DNA of 64,000 bases from Actinomycetota bacterium (GTDB lineage: Bacteria; Actinomycetota; Thermoleophilia; Solirubrobacterales; 70-9). Shown piece by piece: positions 1 through 8,862 of the stretch; the first letter of the stretch is position 1; every line of letters begins with the position of its first letter. Location of the stretch: positions 33,618 through 97,617 of the forward strand of contig JAFDWO010000121.1 in NCBI GenBank assembly GCA_018268415.1, given 5' to 3'. The notes under the pieces were generated by a model that was not told the DNA's origin, made no database searches, and was given only the letters and a program-made list of their open reading frames with translations. Both the position numbers and the translations under genes were made by a program.

Positions 1-1
1 G

Positions 2-682
2 CTACCCCACGCCCGGTTCGACGCCCAGCCGATAGGGGCCCTCGGGCAGGGTGAGCTCGCGGGGCTCCTCGCCGTAGGCGACGATCTCGGTCGGCAACGG
101 ATGGGCCGGCAGGTCGACCGGAATCCAACCGCGACCCGAGGGGGCGACGATCACGACCGCGTGGCGATCGCCGACGGCGGTCAGCAGGGAGCCCGGGCCG
201 CCGCCCCAGTAGACGCCCTCCCGGAAGAACTCCCGTAACGCCGCGCAGGTGGCGTCGGTGTCATCGGCGGCGATCCCGATCTCGGCGACTTCGATCAGGA
301 ACTCCGGCCCGAAGGTCCCGGCACCGCCCCCGATGTGCGGGCTCGCGATCAGCTCGACCACGTTCCCGGCCGCGTCGAGGAAGTAGACGCAGCCGGCCCC
401 GACGTCGGTCCGCACCGCGTCCCCGCCGAAGCTCAGCAGCTCATGGCGCTCCCGCACCCACGCGACCGCCGCCTGGATCGAGTCCGCCGGGACGTTGATC
501 GCGAAGTGATAGCGGGCGTCGACGCCGCGCTCGGCGCGCCGGAAGCGGATCGTCGAGTCCCGTAGCCGCACCTCGATCGCGTCCCCACCATCCTCTCGCA
601 CCAGCACCCCGAGCTGCCCGCCCCAGAACGCGGCCTGCCCTTCCAGATCCTCCGTTGCGAGCGTCAGCCGACGGATGCGCAT
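2..682 (-). CDS. VOC (glyoxalase-fold) family protein
   Basis: 226-residue protein of the vicinal-oxygen-chelate fold. The N-terminal module (about 1-118) shows the usual beta-alpha-beta-beta-beta pattern with a metal-type His in YHFAINV and a Glu in GNVVELIA; residues 130-190 look like a second, weaker module, followed by a short tail. The substrate cannot be told. I chose the ATG at 682 (MRIRRL) because GGGAGGA lies about 10 nt upstream; an in-frame ATG at 703 would add seven residues. It lies 67 nt downstream of the aminotransferase gene and in the same direction, so the two may be co-transcribed. The stop codon is at the very left edge of the window, so the gene is complete. Confidence 0.8.
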   Translation of the reverse strand: MRIRRLTLATEDLEGQAAFWGGQLGVLVREDGGDAIEVRLRDSTIRFRRAERGVDARYHFAINVPADSIQAAVAWVRERHELLSFGGDAVRTDVGAGCVYFLDAAGNVVELIASPHIGGGAGTFGPEFLIEVAEIGIAADDTDATCAALREFFREGVYWGGGPGSLLTAVGDRHAVVIVAPSGRGWIPVDLPAHPLPTEIVAYGEEPRELTLPEGPYRLGVEPGVG

Positions 683-749
683 CCGGGCTCCATCCTCCCT
701 CATGGGCCTCGCCCGTCCAAAGCCGGCCCTGAGGCGCCCCCACGCCGCC

Positions 750-1850
750 TCAGGCGGGAGTGCCGGCGCGGAGCCCGTCCAACGCCGCCGCGATGCGGGC
801 GACGCCCTCGGCGGCGTCGGCGGCGGGCACCGGGGCGAACGAGAGCCGCAGGCTGTTCTCGCCGCCGGACATCATGAAGTCGGGGCCGGCGACGAAGGAG
901 ACGCCCGCGCCTTTGGCCTCGGCGAGAAGCGCCTTGGTGTCGGTTCCCTGCGCGAGGTCGAGCCAGAGGAAGTAACCGCCCTGGGGGACGACGAAGACCG
1001 CCTCGGGGATCTTCTCGCGCAGCGCCGCGACCAGCGCCTCGCAGCGGGCCTTCAGCTCGCCCTTGACGAAGGTGATGTTCTCGTCCAGGGCGCCGGAGCG
1101 GCAGAGCTCGAGGACGATCGACTCGGCCAGCATGTTGGGCGAGATGTACTGCTCGTTGGCGTGCTTGGAGAGCTTCGCGATCTCCGCGGCCGGCCCGATC
1201 AGATAGCCGACCCGGACGCCGGGACTGACCGTCTTCGAGAACGACGACGCGTGGATCACCCTGTCGCCGGTGTCCAGCGACAGCATCGTCTCCAGCGGCT
1301 CGCCCTCGAAGGGGAGCTCTCGGTAGGGGTCGTCCTCGAAGATGAAGAAGTCGTGCGCGGCGGCCAGCTCGACCAGCCGCCGCCGCTTCTCCACCGAGAG
1401 CGTGCAGCCGGCCGGGTTGTGAGCATTGGGGATGACGTGGAGGAACTCGATCGGCCCGTCGGCGAGCGCCGCCTCGAGCGCCCCGACGTCGAGCCCGTCG
1501 GCCTCGAGCGGGATCGGCACCAGCTCGGCGCCCAACTGCTGGAGGAGGAGCAGCGTCCGGTCGTAGGTCGGCTGCTCGACCGCCACCCGCACCCCCGGCT
1601 TCACCAACTGCGCGAACAGCATCGCGCCCGCCTCGAGCGACCCGTTGGTGACCATCACCCGCGCCGGGTCGACCCCGCCGTGCCGCTCCGCGATCCACTT
1701 GCAGAGCCCCGGGTGCCCGATCCCGACCCCGTAGGAGAGCGCCGTCTCCCAGTCGTCGGTGAGCGCCCGCTGCGCGGCTTCCCGCACCTGCTCGTGAGGA
1801 AGGATGTCGGCACTGGGCGCCCCGCGGGCGAAGGAGATCGTGTCTGGCAT
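750..1850 (-). CDS. PLP-dependent aminotransferase (fold type I, 2-aminoadipate/MocR-like)
   Basis: 366-residue class I/II aminotransferase of the LysN/2-aminoadipate transaminase type. It begins with ISFARGAPSADILP, has the substrate/PLP-site NAHNPAG (142-148), a FEDDPY segment (171-176), the PLP-lysine K206 in SSFSKTVSPGVRVGY and R213 in the phosphate-binding motif. There is no N-terminal winged-helix domain, so this is an enzyme rather than a MocR regulator. The amino-donor is not determined by sequence; an amino acid with 2-oxoglutarate or pyruvate is likely. It lies 54 nt downstream of sucD on the same strand. Confidence 0.88.
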   Translation of the reverse strand: MPDTISFARGAPSADILPHEQVREAAQRALTDDWETALSYGVGIGHPGLCKWIAERHGGVDPARVMVTNGSLEAGAMLFAQLVKPGVRVAVEQPTYDRTLLLLQQLGAELVPIPLEADGLDVGALEAALADGPIEFLHVIPNAHNPAGCTLSVEKRRRLVELAAAHDFFIFEDDPYRELPFEGEPLETMLSLDTGDRVIHASSFSKTVSPGVRVGYLIGPAAEIAKLSKHANEQYISPNMLAESIVLELCRSGALDENITFVKGELKARCEALVAALREKIPEAVFVVPQGGYFLWLDLAQGTDTKALLAEAKGAGVSFVAGPDFMMSGGENSLRLSFAPVPAADAAEGVARIAAALDGLRAGTPA

Positions 1851-1904
1851 AGGACGTCCGAATCTAGCAACGCGTGCGCGCCGGGGCGCCGCGCCCGGAC
1901 GTGG

Positions 1905-2777
1905 CTAGCCGCGCAGGGTTTCGACCGCGATCGCCGCGGTCTCGGTCGGGCTTTCGCCGACCCGCACGCCCTTCGCTTCGAGCGCGTCCTTCTTCGCCTG
2001 GGCGGTGCCCGAGGAGCCGGAGATGATCGCGCCGGCGTGACCCATCTGCTTGCCGGGCGGGGCGGTGAAGCCGGCGATGTAGGCGACCACCGGCTTGGAG
2101 ACCTCGGCGGCGATGAACTCGGCGGCCCGCTCCTCGGCGTCGCCGCCGATCTCGCCGACCATCACGATCAGCTCGGTGTCCGGGTCCGCCTCGTAGAGCT
2201 TGAGGATGTCGATGAAGTCGGAGCCGACGATCGGGTCGCCGCCGATCCCGACGATCGAGGAGTTGCCGGTGCCGGCCTGTTTCAGCTCGTTGCCGATCTG
2301 GTAGGTGAGCGTGCCCGACTTGGAGACGACGCCGATCGGGCCCGGGTCGAAGAAGGCGTCGGGGATGATCCCCACGTTCGCCTTGCCGGGCGACAGCACG
2401 CCGGGGCAGTTCGGCCCGATCAGCCGCACGCCCTTCTCCCGCGCCTTCCAGTAGGTGCCGAGCATGTCGAGCACCGGGATCCCCTCGGTGATCGCGATCA
2501 CGGTCTCGACCCCGGAGTCGATCGCCTCGTCGATCGCCGCCGCGGCAAAGCGGGCGGGGACGAAGATCATCGAGGTGTTGGCGCCCGCCTCGGTGACCGC
2601 ATCGGCGATCGTGTCGAAGACCGGGGTCCCCTCGACGTCCTGGCCGCCCTTGCCGGGCGTGACGCCGGCGACGAGATCGGTCCCGTAGGCCTTGTTGCGC
2701 AGCCCGTGGAAGGAGCCCTCCCGCCCGGTCAGCCCGGAGACGGCGAGCTTCGTGTTCCCGTCGATGATGATGCTCAT
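1905..2777 (-). CDS. sucD: Succinyl-CoA synthetase alpha subunit
   Basis: 290-residue alpha subunit of succinate-CoA ligase (ADP/GDP-forming), which interconverts succinyl-CoA and succinate with substrate-level phosphorylation in the TCA cycle. It has the N-terminal CoA-binding Rossmann domain and the phospho-histidine H247 in GHAGAIISG, followed by the typical GESPTE segment. It overlaps the end of sucC by four bases (ATGA), indicating translational coupling and a 1:1 complex. Confidence 0.97.
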   Translation of the reverse strand: MSIIIDGNTKLAVSGLTGREGSFHGLRNKAYGTDLVAGVTPGKGGQDVEGTPVFDTIADAVTEAGANTSMIFVPARFAAAAIDEAIDSGVETVIAITEGIPVLDMLGTYWKAREKGVRLIGPNCPGVLSPGKANVGIIPDAFFDPGPIGVVSKSGTLTYQIGNELKQAGTGNSSIVGIGGDPIVGSDFIDILKLYEADPDTELIVMVGEIGGDAEERAAEFIAAEVSKPVVAYIAGFTAPPGKQMGHAGAIISGSSGTAQAKKDALEAKGVRVGESPTETAAIAVETLRG

Positions 2778-3943
2778 GCCCGGACCGCCCCTCCGGCGAG
2801 CTCGACCACGCGGCGCGCCGCGTCGAGCATCGTCTTCTCCTGGTGGAGGTTCGGCAGGTTCGCCTCGGCGAGGATCGCGAGCCCCTCTTCGAAGTTGGTG
2901 CCGTCGAGGCGGACGACCAGCGGCAGGTCGAGGTCGATCTGGCTGGACGCGGTGACGATCCCCTTGGCGATCTCGTCGCAGCGGGTGATGCCACCGAAGA
3001 TGTTGAAGAGGATCGCCGTCACCTTGGAGTCGGACTTGATGACTTCCAGCGCGTTGACGATCGCGTCGGCTTTCGAGCCGCCGCCCGCGTCGAGGAAGTT
3101 GGCCGGGGCGCCACCCGCCTGGGCGACGACGTCGAGGGTCGACATGCAGAGCCCGGCACCGTTGGCCAGGATCCCCACGTTGCCGTCGAGTTTCACGTAG
3201 GTGAGACCCTTTTCCTTCGCCATCTGCTCCTGCGGGTCGTCGACGGTGTCGGCGATCTCGGCCAGGTCCTCGTGGCGGAAGAGCGAGTTGCCGTCGATCG
3301 TCACCTTGGCGTCGAGGGCGACGACCTTGCGGTCGGCGGTGACGATCAGCGGGTTGACCTCGATCAGCGTCGCGTCCTCCTCGCGCGCCACCTCGTTCAG
3401 CTTCGCCAGCACGTCGGCGGCCTCGTCGAGCGCGTCGGCGGCCAGCCCGGCGGCCTCGACGATCGAGCGCGCCGCGGCGGCGTCGAAGGGCTTGGTCGGG
3501 TCGATGTGGACTTTGGTCAGGTCCGCGGGGTTCCCGGCGGCGACCGCCTCGATGTCCATGCCGCCCTTGGCGGAGACCATCGCCAGCAGCTTCTTCTCGC
3601 CGCGGTCGAGGATGATCGACGCGTAGTACTCCTCGGCGATGTCGGAGCCGCCCTCGACCCAGACCGAGTCGACGCGGAAGGGACCCTCACCGTGCGGGCC
3701 GGTGATGTCCATGCCGATGATGTCGGAGGCGTACTGACGAGCCTCGTCGACGTCCTTGGCGATCTTCACGCCGCCCGCCTTGCCGCGTCCGCCGATCAGC
3801 ACCTGGGCCTTGATCGCACACGGATAACCGATGCGCTCGGCAGCAGCGACGGCGTCGTCGACGTTGTCGGCGACCTCGCCGCTCGGCACGGCGATCCCGT
3901 GCTTGGCGAAGAGCTGCTTGCCCTGGTATTCGAGGAGGTCCAT
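2774..3943 (-). CDS. sucC: Succinyl-CoA synthetase beta subunit
   Basis: 389-residue ATP-grasp subunit of succinate-CoA ligase. It starts MDLLEYQGKQLF as in the family, has the glycine-rich nucleotide loop (IGGRGKAGGV), the GGGSKADA segment and the C-terminal NIFGGITRCDEIA signature. Length matches the family. It is the first gene of the leftward sucC-sucD pair, with the aminotransferase and VOC genes following. The 73-nt gap to the divergent HAD gene must carry both promoters. Confidence 0.97.
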   Translation of the reverse strand: MDLLEYQGKQLFAKHGIAVPSGEVADNVDDAVAAAERIGYPCAIKAQVLIGGRGKAGGVKIAKDVDEARQYASDIIGMDITGPHGEGPFRVDSVWVEGGSDIAEEYYASIILDRGEKKLLAMVSAKGGMDIEAVAAGNPADLTKVHIDPTKPFDAAAARSIVEAAGLAADALDEAADVLAKLNEVAREEDATLIEVNPLIVTADRKVVALDAKVTIDGNSLFRHEDLAEIADTVDDPQEQMAKEKGLTYVKLDGNVGILANGAGLCMSTLDVVAQAGGAPANFLDAGGGSKADAIVNALEVIKSDSKVTAILFNIFGGITRCDEIAKGIVTASSQIDLDLPLVVRLDGTNFEEGLAILAEANLPNLHQEKTMLDAARRVVELAGGAVRA

Positions 3944-4016
3944 GTGGGGGAAATGCGACCCGTCGGAGGGGCGCGGCGCGAAACCCTACCCGAATGCCAT
4001 AATCCCGCGCTCTCCG

Positions 4017-4700
4017 ATGGCCCTGCCGAGCTTGAAAAACATCACCTGGGTGACGACCGACTGTTACGGCACCCTCATCGACTGGGAGAAAGGCATCCTC
4101 GAGGCCGTCCAGAAAGAGGCCGCGAAAGATGGCTTTTCCTTCGAGGAGCAGCCGTTTCTCGACCGCTTCTTCGAGGTCCAGGCCGAAGTCATGGCGGGCT
4201 CGTACGAGCTCTACGCCGAGGTGCTGCGTCGCACGATCGTCAAAGTGGCGGGCGAGCTCGGCTGGGAGATCGAGCCCTCGCGGGCCCAGTTCCTGCCGAA
4301 CAGCGTCGCCTACTGGCTGCCCTTCCGCGAGGCCAACGCGGCGATGGACCGGCTCGGCAAAAAGTACGAGATCGGGATCATCTCCAACATCGACGACAAA
4401 CTTCTGGGCATCTCGCGCCGTCACCTGCGCACCGAACTCGACCTCGTCGTCACGGCCCAGCAGGTCCGCAGCTACAAGCCGGACCCGGTCCACTTCAAAG
4501 AGTGCGCGCGCCGCATCGGCGGCAAAAAAGGCTGGCTCCACATCGGCTGCAACTACGCCACCGACATCGCGCCGGTCCTCAAAATGAACGTCCCGGTCAT
4601 CTGGGTGAATCGCCACGGCGAGAAACTCGAAGGCCGCAAAGCGCCGTCGGCGACGGTCAAAAACTTCCGCGAGGCCGTCGCCAAGCTCGGCGCGTCCTGA
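4017..4700 (+). CDS. HAD-superfamily hydrolase, haloacid dehalogenase type II-like
   Basis: 227 residues. The HAD motifs are visible in order: nucleophile D15 in TTDCYGTLID, S123 in GIISNID, K154 in SYKPDP, and a motif IV region HIGCNYATD (176-183) in which the first acidic residue of classical phosphatases is replaced (C178), resembling the S-x-N-x-x-D arrangement of L-2-haloacid dehalogenases. Start at ATG 4017 (MALPSLKN) fits the family; the frame is open further upstream but across the sucC promoter. Codon use is odd: by hand count about 14 Lys codons are AAA and 3 are AAG, against the high-GC background. Substrate unknown. Confidence 0.85.
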   Translation: MALPSLKNITWVTTDCYGTLIDWEKGILEAVQKEAAKDGFSFEEQPFLDRFFEVQAEVMAGSYELYAEVLRRTIVKVAGELGWEIEPSRAQFLPNSVAYWLPFREANAAMDRLGKKYEIGIISNIDDKLLGISRRHLRTELDLVVTAQQVRSYKPDPVHFKECARRIGGKKGWLHIGCNYATDIAPVLKMNVPVIWVNRHGEKLEGRKAPSATVKNFREAVAKLGAS

Positions 4701-4714
4701 GCGCCTTTTAGTTT

Positions 4715-4750
4715 GCGGAGCGCAACTCCGCCCTCACGCGGAGGTTTTTT
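4715..4750 (+). terminator. Intrinsic terminator with a competing hairpin
   Basis: Just after the HAD stop, CTCCGC (4726-4731) pairs with GCGGAG (4738-4743) across CCTCAC and is followed by G and six Ts (4745-4750), a rho-independent terminator. An identical GCGGAG at 4715-4720 can pair with the same CTCCGC across CGCAA, giving a mutually exclusive antiterminator-like stem. The sulfatase ATG lies 31 nt after the T run. Confidence 0.7.
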
Positions 4751-4781
4751 CTCGCGTGGGGAGTAATGCCTCGGTAGCTCG

Positions 4782-6665
4782 ATGAATACGCCTGATCTCA
4801 GAACCCAGTCCTGGCACGGCCGCGCCCTGGCGCGCCTGGCCGCGGCGATCGCGGTGGTGGCACTCCTCCTCGGCCTGGTCGTCGCGACCAGCGAGGAAGC
4901 CCGCGCGGCGCGGGCCAAAGGCTCGGAACTGCAGAAACCGAGCTTCGTCGTGATCCAGACCGACGACGAGACGATGGAAGAGCTCTACGACGGCGTCCGC
5001 ATGCTGAACGGGGCGGAAGAATTCGCGATGCCGAACACGCTGCAGATGCTCGGCGAACAGGGCGTCACCTTCACCCGCTACTACACCCCGTACAGCCTCT
5101 GCGCCCCGTCGCGCATCAGCCTCCTCACCGGTCGTTACGCCCACAACAACCACGTCCAGGGCAACGTCCCGCCGAACGGCGGCTGGACCGGCTTCCAGTC
5201 GCGCCTCGCCTACTCCCACAACCTGGCGACCTGGCTGCAGGGCGCGGGCTATCGCACGATCCACATCGGCAAGATCCTCAACGGGTACGGAGACGCGCCG
5301 TACAGCCCCGGCACCGAAGTGCCGCCCGGCTGGACCTCGTGGCACACGATCCTCAACTCCGACACCAACCACTACGCCTACGGCTACCTGCTGAACAACA
5401 ACGGCGTGGTCGAAGGCCCCTACGGCAACTCGGGCTCCTGGGAAACCCGCGAATACGGCGCGATCGACGACGCCGGCTGCCCGTACGCGCCGCTCAACGG
5501 CCAGCCCTGCTACTTCGAGACCGACAAGTTCAACCAGCTGGCGACCGAAGAACTGGCCGCGACCTCGCCGGAACAGCCCTTCTACATGCAGGTCGACTAC
5601 ACCGCGCCGCACGGTGACTTCCGCCGGCCCGCCGGCCCGCAGCCGGCCACCCGGGACATCGGCCGGTTCGCCGGGGCGCCGCTGCCCGACAACCGCGCCG
5701 AAGGCTTCAACGAGGGCAACGTCAACGACAAGCCCCGCTTCATCCGCGAAGCGCCCTACCTCAGCGCGAGCGAAATCCACACCTACCGCGTCTACTACCA
5801 GAACTGCCTGGCGGCTCTGATCTCGGTCGACGAAGGGGTCAAGCAGATTCTCGACCAGCTGACCGCCCTGGGCCGGATCAACAACACCTACGTCATCTTC
5901 ACCTCCGACAACGGCTTCTTCTTCGGCCAGCACCGCCTGGTCGGCGGCAAGTTCCTCGCCTACGAGCCCTCGACCCACCTGCCGCTGATCATCCGCGGCC
6001 CGGGGATCGAACCGAACACCCACACCGGGCAGCTCGCCTCGACGATCGACATCGCGCCGACGATCCTCGAACTGGCGGGCGTGAAAGCTGACAAAAGCAT
6101 CGACGGCGCCTCGCTGGTCCCGTTCATGAAGGAACCGAGCCTGCGCACGCGGCGGCCGCTGCTCTTCGAGTCGTTCGTCCAGACCAACGACGTCGAACAG
6201 TCCGGTAACGCCGCGACCGGCGAATCGACCACCGCGGCCGGCCGCTCACGCGGCAAGCTCGGGGTCAAGGGGGCGCGCGCCAGGGGCGCGGCCGCCCACG
6301 CGTCGGTGGTGGCGCCGCCGAAGAACTACTACGGCATTCGCCTCGGCCCCTACAAGTACATCGAGTGGCCGGACGGCGAGAAGGAGCTCTACGACATCAA
6401 CAAAGACCCGTACGAGCTCAACAACATCGTGCGGGACAAGAACTACGCGCCGATCCGCAACTTCCTCCACAACGAACTGGTCCGCCTCGAGCAATGTTCC
6501 GGGCGCACCTGCCAGGAAGTCGCCGAAAAAATCCCGCTCACCAAGCAGGACCAACTGAAGGTCAAGCGGGAAAAAGAAAAGGAACAGCGCGAACGGGAAC
6601 GCGAACGCGAAAAGCGCGAACAGGAAAAGCGCGAACGCGAACGCGAAAAAGCCCACAAACACTGA
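4782..6665 (+). CDS. Secreted sulfatase (arylsulfatase/N-acetylglucosamine-6-sulfatase-like)
   Basis: 627 residues. The N terminus has a basic segment and a hydrophobic helix (about 17-36), a signal peptide or anchor. The sulfatase signature CAPSR is at 107-111 with C107 as the residue converted to formylglycine; metal ligands D61/D62 (IQTDDE) and the second site FTSDNGFFFGQH are present, so it should hydrolyse sulfate esters outside the membrane. Residues from about 595 to the end are an uninterrupted run of Glu, Arg and Lys ending in HKH, a charged helical tail not part of the fold. Glu codons are mostly GAA, unlike neighbouring cytosolic genes. No good Shine-Dalgarno is visible before the start. 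Confidence 0.9.
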   Translation: MNTPDLRTQSWHGRALARLAAAIAVVALLLGLVVATSEEARAARAKGSELQKPSFVVIQTDDETMEELYDGVRMLNGAEEFAMPNTLQMLGEQGVTFTRYYTPYSLCAPSRISLLTGRYAHNNHVQGNVPPNGGWTGFQSRLAYSHNLATWLQGAGYRTIHIGKILNGYGDAPYSPGTEVPPGWTSWHTILNSDTNHYAYGYLLNNNGVVEGPYGNSGSWETREYGAIDDAGCPYAPLNGQPCYFETDKFNQLATEELAATSPEQPFYMQVDYTAPHGDFRRPAGPQPATRDIGRFAGAPLPDNRAEGFNEGNVNDKPRFIREAPYLSASEIHTYRVYYQNCLAALISVDEGVKQILDQLTALGRINNTYVIFTSDNGFFFGQHRLVGGKFLAYEPSTHLPLIIRGPGIEPNTHTGQLASTIDIAPTILELAGVKADKSIDGASLVPFMKEPSLRTRRPLLFESFVQTNDVEQSGNAATGESTTAAGRSRGKLGVKGARARGAAAHASVVAPPKNYYGIRLGPYKYIEWPDGEKELYDINKDPYELNNIVRDKNYAPIRNFLHNELVRLEQCSGRTCQEVAEKIPLTKQDQLKVKREKEKEQREREREREKREQEKREREREKAHKH

Positions 6666-6694
6666 GCGGCGTTCTTCTTTGGCTTGGATGCGGG

Positions 6695-6808
6695 GGAGGG
6701 AGACCCGACCCCCTCCTCTCTCAAACTCGGGCTGGATCGCTCCCACCCGTCCGAGATCGCCTGCGGGCCCTCGTTACAAGCCGTTCGGAGGGGGTCGGGT
6801 CTCCCTCC
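6695..6808 (+). repeat. 22-bp perfect inverted repeat, 70-nt spacer
   Basis: Left arm 6695-6716 begins GGAGGGAGACCCGACC; right arm 6787-6808 is its exact reverse complement. Arms are in the convergent gap after the sulfatase. Confidence 0.9.
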
Positions 6809-6915
6809 TCGAAGCGCTCCGTCGCTCCCGCCGGCCGCCGACGCCTGGAGGAGCTTGCTCTAACGCTTAGAGCCTGCTCTTAAAGGCTGAGCCGAAGGGA
6901 CGGGGGCGCTTCGGA

Positions 6916-7049
6916 GCGGGGACGCCGGGTAACCCTCGACTGAGCCTCCACAACTCGTTGCGTATTCCTCGCGCCCGCAGGACGCGATCTCGGCTCCTCC
7001 GACCGCAGGGAGGAGGCGCGCGAAGGCGCGGGTTACCCGGCGTCCCCGC
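6916..7049 (+). repeat. 20-bp perfect inverted repeat, 94-nt spacer
   Basis: Left arm 6916-6935 contains CGCCGGGTAACCC; right arm 7030-7049 contains GGGTTACCCGGCG and is its exact reverse complement. It ends 18 nt before the carboxylase stop codon. Confidence 0.9.
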
Positions 7050-7067
7050 CCTTGCCGGCGCGCAGAA

Positions 7068-8831
7068 CTACTCGATGACGGCGATGACATCGCCGGACCC
7101 GATCGCGGCGCCCTCGGCCACGTTCAGCGCGGTCACCTTGCCCGAGCGGTGGGCGGTGATCTCGTTCTCCATCTTCATCGCCTCGATCACGCAGACCAGG
7201 TCGCCCTCGCTCACCTCGGCGCCCTCGGCGACCGCGACTTTGAGGATCGTGCCCTGGAGCGGCGAGGGAAGTGCCTCGCTCGAGGCCGCGGAACCGCCGC
7301 CGCTGCTGCGCTCGCGCTTCGGCGGCTTGCGCCCGTTAGCGGCCGGAGCCGCGGCGCCGGCGACGGCCTCGCCGATGACCTTGACGTCGAAGAGCTTGCC
7401 CGCGACCTCGACCTTGTAGTCACGGGTGACGATCTCGGCGCCCTCCTCGGAGGGCTCCGGCGCGGCAGCCGCCTCGGGCGCCGTGGACGCGAGCCACTCC
7501 GCGTCTTCCATCAGGTCACGGCAGGTCTCGCCCCTGGCCCACTGCCCGGTCTGCAGGATCGCCTGGTGGAAGGGGATCAGCGTGGTCAGGCCGCCGGTGT
7601 CGTATTCGTCCAGCGCCCGCAGCATCCGCCGCGTCGCCTTCTCCCGGTCGACGTCCCAGACGATGAGCTTGGCCACCATCGGGTCGTACATCGGGCTGAC
7701 TTCGTAGCCGCCCTCGACCCCGGAGTCGACCCGCACGCCCGGGCCCGAGGGCTCGCGGTAGGTGGACCCGATCGGTCCCGGGGCGGGAGCGAATTTCTTC
7801 GCCGCGTTCTCGGCGTTGATCCGGCACTCGATCGACCAGCCGCGCAGGTCCACCTCCTCCTGGGAGACCGAGAGCGGCTCGCCGGCGGCGACGAGGATCT
7901 GCTCGCGGACGATGTCGATGCCGCTGACCATCTCGGTCACGCAGTGCTCGACCTGGACGCGGGTGTTCATCTCGAGGAAGAAGTACTCGTCGCCGACCTG
8001 CATGCCCTCGATCGTGCCCGCGCCGCGGTAACCGACCGCGGCCGCGGCGTCGGTGGCGATCTTGCCGATCCGGGCGCGCATCTCCTCGTCGACGTGGGGG
8101 CCCGGGGCCTCCTCGATCACCTTCTGGTGGCGACGCTGGATCGAGCAGTCACGCTCGCCGATGTGGATCACGTTGCCGTGCGAGTCGGCCAGCACCTGGA
8201 CCTCGACGTGGCGCGGGTCCTCCAGATAGCGCTCGATGTAGACCCGTGGGTCGCCGAAGAACTTCTCGCCTTCGCGGGAGGAGCCTTCGTAGGCGTCCTG
8301 CAGGTCGCCAGGGGTCATCGCGACCCGGAAGCCCTTGCCGCCACCGCCGCCCGCGGCCTTGCAGGCGACCGGGTACCCGGCGTCGTCGGCCTGCCGACGA
8401 GCGGCCTCGAGGTCATCGGCGGTCTCGGTCGCGCCGGGGACGATCGGCACGCCGGCCTCGGCCATGATCTCGCGGGCCCGCGTCTTCGACCCCATCGCTT
8501 CGATCGCCTCCGGCGGCGGACCGATCCAGGTGATCCCGGCCTCGGCGCAGGCGCGTGCCATGTCGGCGTTCTCGGCGAGGAAGCCGTAACCGGGATGGAT
8601 CCCCTCGGCGCCGGCCTCCTGGGCGACCTCGATGATCTTCGGGATGTTCAGGTAGCTCTCGGCCGGGACCGCCGGGCCGAGCAGGAAAGCCTCGTCGGCC
8701 TCGCGCACGTGCGGCGCGTCACGATCGATCTCCGAGTACACCGCGACCGAGCCGATCCCCATCTCGCGGAGGGTCCGGGCGACGCGGATCGCGATCTCCC
8801 CGCGGTTGGCGATGAGCACCTTCTTGAACAT
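7068..8831 (-). CDS. accC: Acetyl/propionyl-CoA carboxylase alpha subunit (biotin carboxylase + BCCP)
   Basis: 587 residues. Residues 1-450 are a biotin carboxylase (MFKKVLIANRGEIAIRV start, ATP-grasp glycine loop GGGGGKG, catalytic region HIGERDCSIQRRHQK, EMNTRVQVEH). A flexible Ala/Pro/Glu-rich linker leads to a biotinyl domain with EAMKMEN, biotin on K553. It carboxylates biotin with ATP and bicarbonate for a partner acyl-CoA carboxyltransferase not in this window. In actinobacteria such fused subunits serve both acetyl- and propionyl-CoA carboxylase; methylmalonyl-CoA epimerase at 42300 and biotin ligase at 53357 fit that pathway. Confidence 0.95.
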   Translation of the reverse strand: MFKKVLIANRGEIAIRVARTLREMGIGSVAVYSEIDRDAPHVREADEAFLLGPAVPAESYLNIPKIIEVAQEAGAEGIHPGYGFLAENADMARACAEAGITWIGPPPEAIEAMGSKTRAREIMAEAGVPIVPGATETADDLEAARRQADDAGYPVACKAAGGGGGKGFRVAMTPGDLQDAYEGSSREGEKFFGDPRVYIERYLEDPRHVEVQVLADSHGNVIHIGERDCSIQRRHQKVIEEAPGPHVDEEMRARIGKIATDAAAAVGYRGAGTIEGMQVGDEYFFLEMNTRVQVEHCVTEMVSGIDIVREQILVAAGEPLSVSQEEVDLRGWSIECRINAENAAKKFAPAPGPIGSTYREPSGPGVRVDSGVEGGYEVSPMYDPMVAKLIVWDVDREKATRRMLRALDEYDTGGLTTLIPFHQAILQTGQWARGETCRDLMEDAEWLASTAPEAAAAPEPSEEGAEIVTRDYKVEVAGKLFDVKVIGEAVAGAAAPAANGRKPPKRERSSGGGSAASSEALPSPLQGTILKVAVAEGAEVSEGDLVCVIEAMKMENEITAHRSGKVTALNVAEGAAIGSGDVIAVIE

Positions 8832-8862
8832 CGGCGGCGCAGTCTATTTGTCTGTGCCAAGA

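Larger units (their letters stand above)
6666..7067 (+). repeat. Gene-free convergent gap with nested inverted repeats
   Basis: 402 nt between the 3' ends of the sulfatase and the carboxylase. No gene seen. It holds a perfect 22-bp inverted repeat with a 70-nt spacer (6695-6716/6787-6808), a perfect 20-bp inverted repeat with a 94-nt spacer (6916-6935/7030-7049), an 8-bp pair CGAAGCGC/GCGCTTCG (6810/6906) and a small hairpin GCTCTAA-CGC-TTAGAGC (6857-6873). The first spacer carries one CCCGTCCGA (6746), the 9-mer repeated in the larger islands. Confidence 0.85.

Noticed and set aside
675..3200. 841-codon open frame on the plus strand over the aminotransferase and sucD genes
   Set aside because: It is the antisense of clearly conserved genes; the translation is Arg/Asp/Gly-rich and matches no fold, a usual by-product of high GC.
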